The position numbers and the translations under genes were made by a program. A stretch of DNA of 64,000 bases from Nocardia concava NBRC 100430 (GTDB lineage: Bacteria; Actinomycetota; Actinomycetes; Mycobacteriales; Mycobacteriaceae). Of this stretch, positions 1-8,773 are shown piece after piece. Under the pieces are notes generated by a model that saw only the letters and a list, made by a program, of their open reading frames with translations, was not told the DNA's origin and made no database searches. The stretch covers positions 51,608-115,607 of the forward strand of contig NZ_BAFX01000007.1 in NCBI RefSeq assembly GCF_000308815.1. Reading direction: 5' to 3'. Within the stretch, counting starts at the first letter, position 1, and every line of letters starts with the position of its first letter.

Positions 1-1
1 G

Positions 2-628
2 CGCACCGGGCATTACCGGATCTATACGCTGCTCGGCTCGGCCATGATCACCATCGGGCTGTTCCTGCTGCACTATCTGAAGGCCGATACGGCGTTCTGG
101 ATCGTGGTGCTGTTCATGCTGTGCGTGGGTTTCGGGCTCGGCAATCTCATGCAGCCGCTCATCGTGGCCTTGCAGAATGCGTTGCCGCCCAGGGACATGG
201 GGGTTTCGACGGCCTCCGCCACGTTCTTCCGGCAGATCGGCGGCACGCTGGGCGCGGCGGTATTCCTGTCGATCCTGTTCGATCGGCTGGGGCCCAATAT
301 CCGCTCGCAATTGCTCGAGGCCGGGAAGGATCCGGCGTTCCAGCAGGCCGTCCTGAAGGGCGCGCACGACGGGAACCCGGCGGATATGGCCTTGTCACAA
401 GGCTTTTTGAACCACGACACCTCGGCTGTGCAGGGCGTGCTGAACGACAGTTCGGTGATTCAGAAACTCAATCCCGTACTCGCGCAACCGTTCAAGGTCG
501 GATTCGCCGATTCGCTGTCGACGGTCTTCCTGACTACTTCCGCGGTCACGCTGGTGGCATTCGTGCTGGTGCTGTTCTGGCGCGAGGTGCCGCTGCGCAC
601 CACGGCCGGATTGACCACCGCCGAATAA
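2..628 (+). CDS. MFS drug exporter, DHA2/EmrB-QacA type (C-terminal part, 5' end outside window)
   Basis: This is the C-terminal ~208 residues of a major facilitator superfamily exporter; the reading frame is open from base 2, so the start lies outside the window. Three or four hydrophobic segments are visible: one right at the window edge, one starting FWIVVLF, one around the GGTLGAAVFLSILFDRLG stretch, and a last one near the C-terminus before a short charged tail. The pattern PPRDMGVSTA followed by FRQIGGTLG is typical of the 14-TM DHA2 family, which exports drugs by proton antiport. Substrate cannot be told. Its stop is 49 bases from the end of the convergent ppa gene, with a shared terminator between them. 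Confidence 0.85.
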   Translation, partial: RTGHYRIYTLLGSAMITIGLFLLHYLKADTAFWIVVLFMLCVGFGLGNLMQPLIVALQNALPPRDMGVSTASATFFRQIGGTLGAAVFLSILFDRLGPNIRSQLLEAGKDPAFQQAVLKGAHDGNPADMALSQGFLNHDTSAVQGVLNDSSVIQKLNPVLAQPFKVGFADSLSTVFLTTSAVTLVAFVLVLFWREVPLRTTAGLTTAE

Positions 629-634
629 AAGCGA

Positions 635-663
635 AGGGGCGGTGCGGAATCCGCACCGCCCCT
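635..663. terminator. Bidirectional terminator between MFS gene and ppa
   Basis: A perfect 13-bp stem (AGGGGCGGTGCGG, 635-647, against 651-663) with a three-base AAT loop. It lies in the 49-bp gap between two convergent genes, so it can serve both. The A-rich AATAAAAGCGA on its left gives a short T-run for the minus-strand transcript. Confidence 0.75.
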
Positions 664-677
664 CGGGCATCGACAGC

Positions 678-1169
678 TCAGTGGCCGCCCTGCTCCTTCA
701 GGCGCGCGTAGGCCTCGTCGACCAGCTTCTCGGCCTTCTCGCGGCCTTCCCAGCCCTCGACCTTGACCCACTTGCCGGGCTCCAGGTCCTTGTAGCGCTC
801 GAAGAAGTGCGCGATCTCCTTGCGCTGGAACTCCGGGATGTCCTCGACGTCCTGGATGTGATCCCAGCGCTTGTCCTTGTTGGGGACCGCGACCAGCTTC
901 TCGTCGGTGCCGGCCTCATCGCTCATGATGAGCACGCCGACCGGACGGGCCTCGACCAGCACACCCGGGAACACGGGCTCGGGCAGCAGCACCATGCAGT
1001 CCAGCGGGTCACCGTCGCCGCCGAGGGTGTTCTCGATGTAGCCGTAGTCGGCCGGGTACATCATCGGGGTGTAGAGGTAGCGGTCCAGCCGCACGCGTCC
1101 GGTCTCGTGATCGACCTCGTACTTGTTGCGCTGACCCCGGGGGATCTCGATGGTGACGTCGAACTCCAC
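678..1169 (-). CDS. ppa: Inorganic pyrophosphatase
   Basis: Family I soluble pyrophosphatase, 163 residues. It hydrolyses PPi to two phosphates in the cytoplasm and so drives biosynthetic reactions. The start [20 protein letters not shown] and the cluster [21 protein letters not shown] hold the Glu, Lys and Asp residues that bind Mg and PPi. The GTG at 1169 is chosen because it has an AAGGAG ribosome site six bases upstream (1175-1180) and matches the known N-terminus of the M. tuberculosis protein (Rv3628); an upstream start would add a non-conserved basic tail. Divergent from dacB, as in M. tuberculosis. Confidence 0.97.
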   Translation of the reverse strand: MEFDVTIEIPRGQRNKYEVDHETGRVRLDRYLYTPMMYPADYGYIENTLGGDGDPLDCMVLLPEPVFPGVLVEARPVGVLIMSDEAGTDEKLVAVPNKDKRWDHIQDVEDIPEFQRKEIAHFFERYKDLEPGKWVKVEGWEGREKAEKLVDEAYARLKEQGGH

Positions 1170-1337
1170 GTCATCTCCTTCTGTGGGCGGTAGGGCTGCC
1201 GACTCGCCAGCTCGTTCGGGGGAACGACTGCGCAACGAGGATAGTGTGGACCGCGAGTGTGTGGGTTCGGCAGGGACGTCCCGGGGCCCCGAGCGGTAGC
1301 CATAGCCCCACCACAGGTATCAGGGAGACAGCGGCAG

Positions 1338-2819
1338 GTGTTTGGTCGGAGCAAGCAGAACGTCGGTGGTCTGGAGGCCAAGCGTCGGCGCAGAACCTGG
1401 TTCCTGGTGTCGTTGGTGCTGGTCATGGTGCTGGCGGCGGTCGGCTCGACGGTACTGATCCTGAAGCCCTGGACCGAGGAATTCCGGCACGGGGGCTTGA
1501 CGATCGCCGATCCGCCCGCGCTCGTGAAGCCGATCCCGCAGGTCGCACCCGCACCGGTGACCGCGCCCGCGGCCACCGCCACCGGTCTGACCGCCGCTCT
1601 CGCGCCCGTGATCGGGAACCCGGACCTGGGGATCTTCGCGGGTTCGGTGTCGGACGGGGACACCGGCAAGGTGCTGTGGACCCAGGACCCGGACAAGGGC
1701 ATGATCCCGTCCTCCACCGCCAAGGTCCTCACCACCGCGGCCGCGCTGCTGGCCCTGCCCTACGACCACCGGGTGACCACCAAGATCGTGACCGGCGCCA
1801 CTCCCGGCCAGATCGTGCTGGTCGGCGGCGGCGACCCGACCATCACCGCGCAGCCGGACGGCAAGGGCTACTACCCGGACGCGCCGAAGCTGCAGGACCT
1901 GGTCGCGCAGGTCAAGGCGTCGGGACAGCGGGTGGACTCGATCGTGGTGGACACCTCGGCCTACACCGGGCCCAATTTCGCGCCCGGCTGGGAGACCTCC
2001 GATATCGCGGGCGGGTCGATCGCGCCCATGGACGCGGTGATGATCGACGGCGGGCGGCTCGATCCGCTGGTCGAATACTCGCCGCGCACGCCCACTCCCG
2101 CGCTGGACGCGGGCAAGAAGCTGGCCGCCGAGCTCGGAGTCGACCAGGCGAAGGTGAGCATGGGTACGGCCCCGGCGGGCGCCACCCAGCTGGCCGCCGT
2201 GCAGTCCGCGCCGCTGCGTGAACGCATGCTGCAGGCCATGGTGCACTCCGACAATGTGCTGGCCGAGGCCATCGGCCGCGAGGTCGCGGTGGCCAGCGGG
2301 CAGGAAGCCTCCTTCACCGGTGCGGTGACCGCCATGTCGACGGTGTTGCAGGCCGCGGGATTCGATCTGAACGGGCTGAAAATGTCCGATAACAGCGGGC
2401 TTTCGACCGATGACCGCATCCCGCCGCGGCTGCTCAACCGGGTGCTGACGGTGGCCGCGCTGCCCGGCAACTCCGGTGTGCAAGGCAACACCACTGGTAC
2501 GCAGGGCAATTCGACCGCCGATCCGGCCTCGGACAAGTCCGGCGGATCCCCGCTCGCGCCGCTGCTGGACTACCTGCCCGTCGCGGGCGGCACCGGCTCG
2601 CTGGCGAACCGTTATGTGGATCGCGATCGCGACGGTGCGGGTTGGATTCGGGCGAAAACAGGAACTCTGTCCGTATCGAGTGCGTTGGTGGGTTATGTGC
2701 TGGACCGCGACGGACGGGTACTGACGTTCGCCCTCATGTCCAACGATCGGCCGCCGGAGGTGAGCCGACCCGCGCTGGACGCCGTCGCCAACGCACTGCG
2801 CAATTGTGGCTGCTCCTGA
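1338..2819 (+). CDS. dacB: D-alanyl-D-alanine carboxypeptidase/endopeptidase, PBP4 (DacB) family
   Basis: Peptidase S13 penicillin-binding protein, about 493 residues, acting on peptidoglycan stem peptides outside the membrane. A basic N-terminus (KRRRR) is followed by one membrane anchor at ~21-43 and a Pro/Ala-rich linker. The three penicillin-binding motifs are present: SxxK (STAK, ~126-129), SxN (SDN, ~303) and KTG (~440). The GTG at 1338 has AGGGAGA nine bases upstream; a longer frame from GTG 1257, close behind a TAGTGT -10 box, is the alternative. First gene of a tight run with the metalloprotease and tilS, the same order as Rv3627c-Rv3625c. Confidence 0.93.
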   Translation: MFGRSKQNVGGLEAKRRRRTWFLVSLVLVMVLAAVGSTVLILKPWTEEFRHGGLTIADPPALVKPIPQVAPAPVTAPAATATGLTAALAPVIGNPDLGIFAGSVSDGDTGKVLWTQDPDKGMIPSSTAKVLTTAAALLALPYDHRVTTKIVTGATPGQIVLVGGGDPTITAQPDGKGYYPDAPKLQDLVAQVKASGQRVDSIVVDTSAYTGPNFAPGWETSDIAGGSIAPMDAVMIDGGRLDPLVEYSPRTPTPALDAGKKLAAELGVDQAKVSMGTAPAGATQLAAVQSAPLRERMLQAMVHSDNVLAEAIGREVAVASGQEASFTGAVTAMSTVLQAAGFDLNGLKMSDNSGLSTDDRIPPRLLNRVLTVAALPGNSGVQGNTTGTQGNSTADPASDKSGGSPLAPLLDYLPVAGGTGSLANRYVDRDRDGAGWIRAKTGTLSVSSALVGYVLDRDGRVLTFALMSNDRPPEVSRPALDAVANALRNCGCS

Positions 2820-2826
2820 CGGGTGG

Positions 2827-3936
2827 ATGAACATGACCGGACCCGAAAACTCCTCGGCCCCCGCCGAATCGGAAGATCGTGAATCGACCAGGAGGAGCCG
2901 CACCCCGTTGACCGGCGTCGTTGACTGGAACGTGGCCGCGCGCACCGGGGCCGCGCTGGTGCCGTCCGGACCGCGCACCTCGCGCTACTCCGCCGAGCAG
3001 GCGGTCGCCGAACTCGCCTCCGCCTCGGTGCGCGCCGAGGGGCCGGTGCGCGAGGTCAGCGGGCTGGACGACGGCTCGGTGGTGCCGGACGCGCTGATCG
3101 TGGACCGGCCCGGCTGGATCCGGGCCGCCGCGGACTCCATGTCGCAGCTCACCGGCAGCGGCGTCGATGCCGGGGCCTCCGGCAAATTCGTCGGCAAACC
3201 GGCCGGATTGCAGGCCGGGGCCATGCTGGCCTTCCTGTCCACGGCCATCCTCGGCCAGTACGACCCGTTCACCGGGCCCGACGGCACCCTGCTGCTGGTC
3301 GCGCCCAACATCATGGCGGTGGAGCGGGCACTCGGCGTGCCGCCCACCGACTTCCGGCTCTGGGTGTGCCTGCACGAGGTCACCCACCGGGTCCAATTCT
3401 CTTCCGCCCCTTGGATCGCCGAATACATGCGCGGCAATGTGGACATCCTCGGCGAGGCCGGGGACGAACCCCTCGCCGACATGCTGGCCCGCCTGGCCGA
3501 AGCGGTGCAGGCCCGCCGCCGCGGCGAGGAGGACCCGGCGGCCGGCGGCATGATCGGGCTGCTGCGCGCCACCCAGGCCGCACCCCAGCGCGAAGCCCTG
3601 GACCGGCTCCTCATGCTCGGCACTCTCCTCGAGGGCCACGCCGACCATGTCATGGACGCCGTCGGGCCCGCCGTGGTGCCCTCGGTCGCCCGCATTCGCG
3701 CCGCCTTCGACCAGCGCCGCAAGCGGCCCACCAACCCGATTCAGCGCCTGCTGCGCGCCCTGCTCGGCATGGACGCCAAGGTCGCCCAGTACGTGCGCGG
3801 CAAGGCCTTCGTCGACGAGGTCGTCGACACCGTCGGCATGCAGCGGTTCAACACCATCTGGACCGAACCCGAAACCCTGCCCCGCACAGACGAAATCGGC
3901 GAGCCGCAACGCTGGGTGAACCGCGTCCTGGGCTGA
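2827..3936 (+). CDS. Zinc-dependent metalloprotease-like protein (DUF2342 / F420-biosynthesis-associated family)
   Basis: About 369 residues, homologous in kind and position to Rv3626c. A putative zinc site HEVTHRVQF (HExxH, residues ~183-187) sits in a helical, Ala-rich protein without signal peptide or membrane segment. The family is often annotated as a hydrolase or as linked to coenzyme F420, but its substrate is unknown. Start ATG 2827 lies 8 bases after the dacB stop; ATG 2833 and an in-frame ATG at 2806 inside dacB are alternatives. Its constant place between dacB and tilS suggests a housekeeping role, but that is inference. Confidence 0.85.
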   Translation: MNMTGPENSSAPAESEDRESTRRSRTPLTGVVDWNVAARTGAALVPSGPRTSRYSAEQAVAELASASVRAEGPVREVSGLDDGSVVPDALIVDRPGWIRAAADSMSQLTGSGVDAGASGKFVGKPAGLQAGAMLAFLSTAILGQYDPFTGPDGTLLLVAPNIMAVERALGVPPTDFRLWVCLHEVTHRVQFSSAPWIAEYMRGNVDILGEAGDEPLADMLARLAEAVQARRRGEEDPAAGGMIGLLRATQAAPQREALDRLLMLGTLLEGHADHVMDAVGPAVVPSVARIRAAFDQRRKRPTNPIQRLLRALLGMDAKVAQYVRGKAFVDEVVDTVGMQRFNTIWTEPETLPRTDEIGEPQRWVNRVLG

Positions 3937-3964
3937 CGGCTGTCGGGTCGAAGGAGGCGTCCGC

Positions 3965-4008
3965 GCTGCTCGCGGGCGATACCGATGCTGCTCGCGGGCG
4001 ACACCGAT
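3965..4008. repeat. 22-bp tandem duplication upstream of tilS
   Basis: Two adjacent 22-base units (3965-3986 and 3987-4008), each beginning GCTGCTCGCGGGCGA, differ by one base (T versus C at the sixteenth base). They lie in the 149-bp gap between the metalloprotease stop and the tilS start. Confidence 0.8.
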
Positions 4009-4085
4009 TGCGCCTGCGCGGGATCGGATGCGCCACCCCCGCCCGGCCCGGCGGCTGGCAGGTGCCCACATGCGACGATCGGGGC

Positions 4086-5147
4086 GTGAACGATCGGCCC
4101 CGCCTGCCCGAGACACGTGCCGCGCTGACCATGCGACGCGCCGTGCGGGAGTGGCTGGGGCGCTACGCCCATCAGGGCGTGGTCGCGGTGGCTCTTTCGG
4201 GCGGTGCTGATTCGCTGGCCCTCACCGCCGCCGCGTGCGTCGAAGCAGACGCGGTCGACGCCTTGATCGTGGACCACGGATTGCAAGCGGGGTCGGCGGA
4301 GGTCGCGGCCCGCGCGGCGGAGGTGGCGCTGAAACTGGGCTGCCGATCGGCCCAGGTGCTGCCGGTGACGGTGGAACGGTCGGGGCCGAGCGCCGATCTT
4401 GCCGGGGACAATCCGACGTTCGGCACGGACATGGGGCAGGGCGGGGACCCGGACATCGGCGGATATCCGGGCGGCCCGGAAGCGGCGGCGCGGCGGGCTC
4501 GGTATGCGGCCCTGGACGCGGCGCGGCAGGGGCTGCCGGTGCTGCTCGGGCACACTCTCGATGATCAGGCCGAGACCGTGCTGCTCGGGCTGGCGCGCGG
4601 GTCGGGGGCGCGGTCGATTCAGGGCATGGCGGAGTTCGATGACCCATGGGGGCGGCCCTTGCTCGGGGTGCGGCGGAGCGTGACCCGGGAGCTCTGTGGA
4701 GACCTGGGGATGGATCCGTGGGAGGACCCGCACAACAGTGCGCCGGAGTTCACCCGGGTGCGGCTGCGGGCGGAGGTGCTGCCGCTGCTGGAGGACGTGC
4801 TCGGGGGTGGGGTGGCGGCGGCGCTGGCGCGGACGGCGGCGCAGCTGCGGGAGGACGGGGAGGTGCTGGACGGGCTCGCCGGAGGGTTGCTGGCGGACGC
4901 GCGGGAGGGCGACGCGCTGCGAATCGAGATGCTCGCCACTGTCGCGCCCGCGCTGCGGCGACGCGTCATTCGCGGGTGGTTGCTCGAGCATGGCGCAAAA
5001 TCATTGACGGACAGCAATTTACGGGCGGTCGAGGCACTGGTCACACAATGGCGTGGACAGGGCGGTGTCGCGGTCGGCGGTTCATCCGGTGGGACCAGGT
5101 TGGTTGCCGCGCGTGAACATGGCAGGCTCATACTCAGGTCGGAGTGA
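4086..5147 (+). CDS. tilS: tRNA(Ile)-lysidine synthase
   Basis: About 353 residues. TilS converts C34 of the CAU anticodon tRNA-Ile to lysidine using ATP and lysine, so that the tRNA reads AUA. The N-type PP-loop SGGADS is at ~38-43, and the conserved HTLDDQAET block, which helps bind tRNA and ATP, follows about 120 residues later. The C-terminal part is Ala/Leu-rich and matches the TilS substrate-binding extension. GTG 4086 is chosen; ATG 4131 is an alternative. Position matches Rv3625c (called mesJ in M. tuberculosis). The gene ends 58 bases before the preferred hpt start. Confidence 0.93.
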   Translation: MNDRPRLPETRAALTMRRAVREWLGRYAHQGVVAVALSGGADSLALTAAACVEADAVDALIVDHGLQAGSAEVAARAAEVALKLGCRSAQVLPVTVERSGPSADLAGDNPTFGTDMGQGGDPDIGGYPGGPEAAARRARYAALDAARQGLPVLLGHTLDDQAETVLLGLARGSGARSIQGMAEFDDPWGRPLLGVRRSVTRELCGDLGMDPWEDPHNSAPEFTRVRLRAEVLPLLEDVLGGGVAAALARTAAQLREDGEVLDGLAGGLLADAREGDALRIEMLATVAPALRRRVIRGWLLEHGAKSLTDSNLRAVEALVTQWRGQGGVAVGGSSGGTRLVAAREHGRLILRSE

Positions 5148-5205
5148 ACCCGCGCGTGAGGATGCGCAGCCGGGTCGACACATCAGTGAAGGGATACCAG
5201 CGGAC

Positions 5206-5760
5206 GTGTACGGGGACGACATCGCGTCGGTGCTGATCAGCGAGGACGAGATCGCCGCCAAGGTCGAGGAACTCGCGGAACTGGTCGCCAAGCGCTACCC
5301 GGCCGGGGCTCCCGAGGGCGACCTGCTGCTGGTGGGCGTGCTCAAGGGCGCGATCTTCTTCATGACCGATCTGGCCAAGAAGCTCACCGTGCCGACGCAG
5401 ATGGAGTTCATGGCCGTCTCGTCCTACGGATCCTCCACCTCGTCCTCTGGTGTCGTGCGCATCATGAAGGATCTGGACAAGGACATCGCGGGCCGCAATG
5501 TGTTGATCGTCGAGGACATCATCGACTCCGGTCTGACGCTGTCGTGGCTGCTGCGCAACCTGTCCAGCCGCAATCCGGCCTCGCTCGAGGTGGTGACGCT
5601 GCTGCGCAAGCCCGATGCGCTGCGCACCCAGGTCGACGTGATGGCCGTCGGCTTCGACATCCCGAACGAGTTCGTGGTCGGCTACGGCCTCGACTACGCC
5701 GAGCGCTACCGGGATCTGCCCTACATCGGCACCCTCGATCCGAAGGTGTACGGGGGCTAG
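5206..5760 (+). CDS. hpt: Hypoxanthine (guanine) phosphoribosyltransferase
   Basis: Purine salvage enzyme, 184 residues, joining PRPP to hypoxanthine or guanine to give IMP or GMP. The PRPP loop [13 protein letters not shown] (~100-112), the flexible loop [11 protein letters not shown] and the C-terminal [18 protein letters not shown] base-binding segment are all typical. GTG 5206 follows AAGGGA by about a dozen bases and gives the family's normal N-terminus ([10 protein letters not shown]); ATG 5119, inside tilS, is a longer alternative. It is the last gene of the dacB-tilS run, ended by a strong terminator. Confidence 0.94.
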   Translation: MYGDDIASVLISEDEIAAKVEELAELVAKRYPAGAPEGDLLLVGVLKGAIFFMTDLAKKLTVPTQMEFMAVSSYGSSTSSSGVVRIMKDLDKDIAGRNVLIVEDIIDSGLTLSWLLRNLSSRNPASLEVVTLLRKPDALRTQVDVMAVGFDIPNEFVVGYGLDYAERYRDLPYIGTLDPKVYGG

Positions 5761-5784
5761 ACCCTCTCGCGAATCTTTCAAGAT

Positions 5785-5817
5785 CGAAAGCCGTCCCATG
5801 ATTTGGGGCGGCTTTCG
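5785..5817 (+). terminator. Terminator after hpt
   Basis: A 13-bp stem starting CGAAAGCCG (5785-5797 against 5805-5817, one G-T wobble) with a seven-base loop, 24 bases after the hpt stop. No long T-run, as is common in actinobacteria. Confidence 0.7.
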
Positions 5818-6140
5818 GCCTTGATGTGAGGAATGTCACTCGGGCGATTTGTTTGGGAGATACGCCCGGCGCGGGCGTTGTTGCTGAGGGTCAGCGATCG
5901 CGTGACGGGCGGATCGCCGGGTGGGAGTGTGGTTCGCGTAACTGCTGGTCAAGTGTTCGCTTGGGCGCGTCGGGCCGAGCCTTGCCGAATGGCCAGGAAT
6001 TCGCGACTCCAGTTAACAGAATGTTTCGTGGGCGTCCTATGCTGTCCATAACAAACCTGACGGCTGTTTTCTGATCCTGCTGCAAACTTTGGGGTCGGAT
6101 TCGGCTGGAAAATCAAGACCGATTCTGATAGCAAGGGGCT
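5818..6140. other. Intergenic region hpt-LysR, no gene seen
   Basis: Short open frames here have poor codon character and no ribosome site. The right half is AT-richer than its surroundings. A plausible plus-strand promoter is TTAACA (6013-6018) with TATGCT (6038-6043), 19 bases apart, and an AACA-N11-TGTT motif at 6049-6067 could be a LysR autoregulatory site. Both are weak inferences. Confidence 0.4.
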
Positions 6141-7040
6141 ATGGACCCGCATTTGCGCGACCTGCGGTATTTCGTCGCCGTCGCTGAGGAACTGCATTTC
6201 ACGAACGCCGCCCAGCGGCTGCACATCGCACAACCCACCCTGTCACGACAGATCCGGCAGCTGGAGCGCCAGCTCGATGTCGTGCTGTTCGACCGCAACC
6301 AGCGCAGCGTGGCCCTGACCGTCGCCGGCAAGGAACTCCTCGAAGGCGCGCGGAAGATCCTGGAACTGTGGGAAGTCACCAATGTCGCCCTGCAGGAGGC
6401 CGGTGAGGTGCTGCGCGTCGGCATCCAGTCCTCCATCGGCCGCGGCCTGATCACCGACCTGGAGAGCGCCAGCGGCCACCGGCTCGCCCTGCACTCCGCG
6501 TCCTGGACCGACCCGTCCAGCGGCCTGGCCGGGCGTCAGGCGGACCTGGCGCTCATGTGGCTGCCGGTGCCTGACACCAGCCGCTACCGCTGGCAGGTGC
6601 TGCGCACCGAGCCGCGCTGGGTGCTGCTGCCGGAGAACCACGCGCTGGCGGGTCAGGAGAGCATCGAGTTCGCCGACCTGATCGACGAGCCGTTCATCGC
6701 CATGCCCGCCGAAGCCGGTGCGGCACGCGACTTCTGGCTGGGTGCGGACGCCCGCGGCGGACGTCAGGCGCGGATCGGCGCCGAGGCGGCCACCGCCGAG
6801 GAGCGGCTCGAGGCCGTCAGCCTCGGCCTGGGTGTGTGCCTGCTGGCCGAGAACAATGTCCCCATGTACCGCTGGCCGGGTCTGACCGCCCGCCCGGTGA
6901 CCGGACTCGCCCCATGCGAGCTCGCGGTGGCCTGGCGCGCCGATGACGATCGGCCGACCATCCTGGAGTTCGCGGCCCGTGTGCTCGAGGGCGGCTTCGC
7001 GGAGAAGGAACCGGTCGCGGCCGCGCCGTCGGCTGTGTAA
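6141..7040 (+). CDS. LysR-family transcriptional regulator
   Basis: 299 residues with the standard LysR layout: a winged helix-turn-helix at about residues 3-62 (LRYFVAVAEELHFTNAAQRL, then QPTLSRQIRQLE), a linker helix and a C-terminal substrate-binding-like domain from ~90. The effector is unknown. AAGGGG a few bases before the ATG supports the start. The neighbouring amidase is convergent, not divergent, so it is not the classical target arrangement; the upstream 380-bp gap is more likely to hold its own control region. It opens the block that separates hpt from ftsH. Confidence 0.92.
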   Translation: MDPHLRDLRYFVAVAEELHFTNAAQRLHIAQPTLSRQIRQLERQLDVVLFDRNQRSVALTVAGKELLEGARKILELWEVTNVALQEAGEVLRVGIQSSIGRGLITDLESASGHRLALHSASWTDPSSGLAGRQADLALMWLPVPDTSRYRWQVLRTEPRWVLLPENHALAGQESIEFADLIDEPFIAMPAEAGAARDFWLGADARGGRQARIGAEAATAEERLEAVSLGLGVCLLAENNVPMYRWPGLTARPVTGLAPCELAVAWRADDDRPTILEFAARVLEGGFAEKEPVAAAPSAV

Positions 7041-7065
7041 GCAAGAGCTGCAAGTCATTCAGAAC

Positions 7066-7115
7066 GCCCGAGAGGGTGGCGGCAGAGGGTCGGAGGTTGC
7101 CGCCACCGCTCGGGC
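7066..7115. terminator. Bidirectional terminator between LysR gene and amidase
   Basis: A long stem, GCCCGAG plus GGTGGCGGCA on the left (7066-7084) against 7098-7115, with one unpaired region and a 13-base loop, followed by TTTC. It lies between two convergent genes and can serve both. Confidence 0.75.
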
Positions 7116-7125
7116 TTTCGCGTAT

Positions 7126-8580
7126 CTAGGGCGCCAACCGCTGCCACGGATGCGCGGCCTCGATCTGGGCGGCCAGGCGCAGGATGGTCGATTCGCTGCC
7201 TGGCGGGCCCGCGATCTGCGCGGCCACCGGGGTGCCGGTTCGCGGGTGCACGCCCATCGGAATCGAGAGCGCCGGCCAGCCGACCAGATTCCACAGCGGC
7301 GTGAACGGCGAGAATTTCACGTTCGCAACGACATTCGCCAGCCACGGCCGCGAGTGCCAGCGCCGGGCGCGCAGGGCGGGGGTGGCCAGCGTCGGGGTGA
7401 TGACCACGTCGTAGCGCTCGAAGTAGTCCTGCAGCCGTGATTCCACCCGATCCACCTGCGAGGGCCGCAGCAGCCCGGACTTCAGCACCGCCTTGCCCAG
7501 CGCGACGTGCGTGCGGGTGCGGCGCTGCAGGCGATCCGGATGCGGGACCGTGGCGGCCTCGCGCGCGGCATTGGCCAGCCAGCGCAGCGCCAGCGCGAAA
7601 GTCGCGCCCTGATATGGGAGTTCGGCCACGCCGATGATGTGGCCGGCCCGGGAGGCGGCCGCGGCGGCCTTGTCGGCGGCGGCGGTCCAGGCCAGGTCGA
7701 TGTGGGTCAGCGGGGTGGGCGCACCGGTCGCCAGGCCGATGCGCAGAGTTTGCGGGGTCTCCAGATCGGCCAGATCGGGACGGTCCGCGAGCACCGAGAG
7801 CATGAGCGCGGCGTCCGCGACAGTCGTTGCGAGGACACCGTTTTCGGTCATGCCGCCCCAGGAGTCCACACCCACCTCGGCGGGCACCAGGCCGCGCCCG
7901 GGCTTGAGGCCGACCACACCGCAGCAGGCGGCGGGGATCCGGACCGAGCCGAGACCGTCATTGCCGTGCGCGAGCGCGACCATGCCGGAGCCGACCGCCG
8001 CGCCGGAACCGCCCGACGAGCCACCGGCCGAGTAGCGGGTGTTCCACGGGCTGCGGGTGATGCTGCCCGGACCGTCGGTGGCGCCCCAGAGCCCGAATTC
8101 GGGGACGGTGGTGAGGCCGACGACGACCGCGCCGGCCGCGCGTAGTCGCCGCACCACGGGATGGTCGGCATCGGCGGGCTGGTCCGAACCGGACAGCGAG
8201 CCGCCGCGGGTGACCTCACCGGCCACATCGATATTGTTCTTCACCGCGATCGGCACCCCGGCCAGCGGCAGCATGTCCAGGTCCTGGCGTTCGGCCACCG
8301 CGCGCGCCTCGGCGCGGGCGGCTTCCTCACGAACCAGGCTGAAGGCGTTCAGTTTCCGGTCCCGGCCGCGAATGCGCTCCAGCGCGGCGTCGACGGCCTG
8401 TTCGGGGGAGATCGAACCGTTCTGGACCGCGGCGGCGATGCCGGTTGCCGTGGTCAGGTCCGCGGGTGGACGGGCCTCGGGTGAACTGTCGGAATCGGTC
8501 GTGGTGCCCGCCACCGCTGCCTCCTCGGTGGTCTCGGCTCGGACGCGATCGGCCGTCAGCGCCGTGCCCTCGTCGTACAT
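7126..8580 (-). CDS. Amidase (amidase-signature family)
   Basis: 484 residues of the amidase-signature family, which hydrolyses C-N amide bonds with a Ser-cisSer-Lys triad. The triad is visible: Lys114 (VPIAVKNNIDV), the SAGGSSGGSG loop (184-193) with the cis-Ser, and the likely nucleophile Ser212 in GLGSVRIPAA. The ATG at 8580 is preceded by GGGGGAAG; a longer upstream frame lacks conservation and a ribosome site. The first ~40 residues are a low-complexity leader (Thr/Ala/Ser/Pro), not a signal peptide. It is monocistronic, divergent from the kinase gene. The substrate (fatty amide, nicotinamide-like or other) cannot be read from the sequence. Confidence 0.9.
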   Translation of the reverse strand: MYDEGTALTADRVRAETTEEAAVAGTTTDSDSSPEARPPADLTTATGIAAAVQNGSISPEQAVDAALERIRGRDRKLNAFSLVREEAARAEARAVAERQDLDMLPLAGVPIAVKNNIDVAGEVTRGGSLSGSDQPADADHPVVRRLRAAGAVVVGLTTVPEFGLWGATDGPGSITRSPWNTRYSAGGSSGGSGAAVGSGMVALAHGNDGLGSVRIPAACCGVVGLKPGRGLVPAEVGVDSWGGMTENGVLATTVADAALMLSVLADRPDLADLETPQTLRIGLATGAPTPLTHIDLAWTAAADKAAAAASRAGHIIGVAELPYQGATFALALRWLANAAREAATVPHPDRLQRRTRTHVALGKAVLKSGLLRPSQVDRVESRLQDYFERYDVVITPTLATPALRARRWHSRPWLANVVANVKFSPFTPLWNLVGWPALSIPMGVHPRTGTPVAAQIAGPPGSESTILRLAAQIEAAHPWQRLAP

Positions 8581-8773
8581 GCTCGTCTTCCCCCGTCGCC
8601 TCGTGTCGAAATCGGGTGATCCGCTCGTGAGCCGCAAGTTATCATTCCCGCTACTGGTCGGGGATGATGGTGTCGGGTGTGGCGGGTTCTTTGTCCGAAT
8701 CTCAGAATCCACGACATCCCAGGATCGACAGTGCGGATCGACGACATCCGTGCCGAGCCAGGTGGGTGCGGAC

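Noticed and set aside
1257..1337. Longer dacB start at GTG 1257
   Set aside because: It adds a non-hydrophobic 27-residue tail before the membrane anchor; 1338 has a ribosome site and a normal anchor. The TAGTGT box nine bases before 1257 keeps it as a minor alternative.
5826..6085. Small ORFs in the hpt-LysR gap
   Set aside because: Several frames overlap on both strands, none has a ribosome site or recognisable composition, and the region reads better as a promoter.
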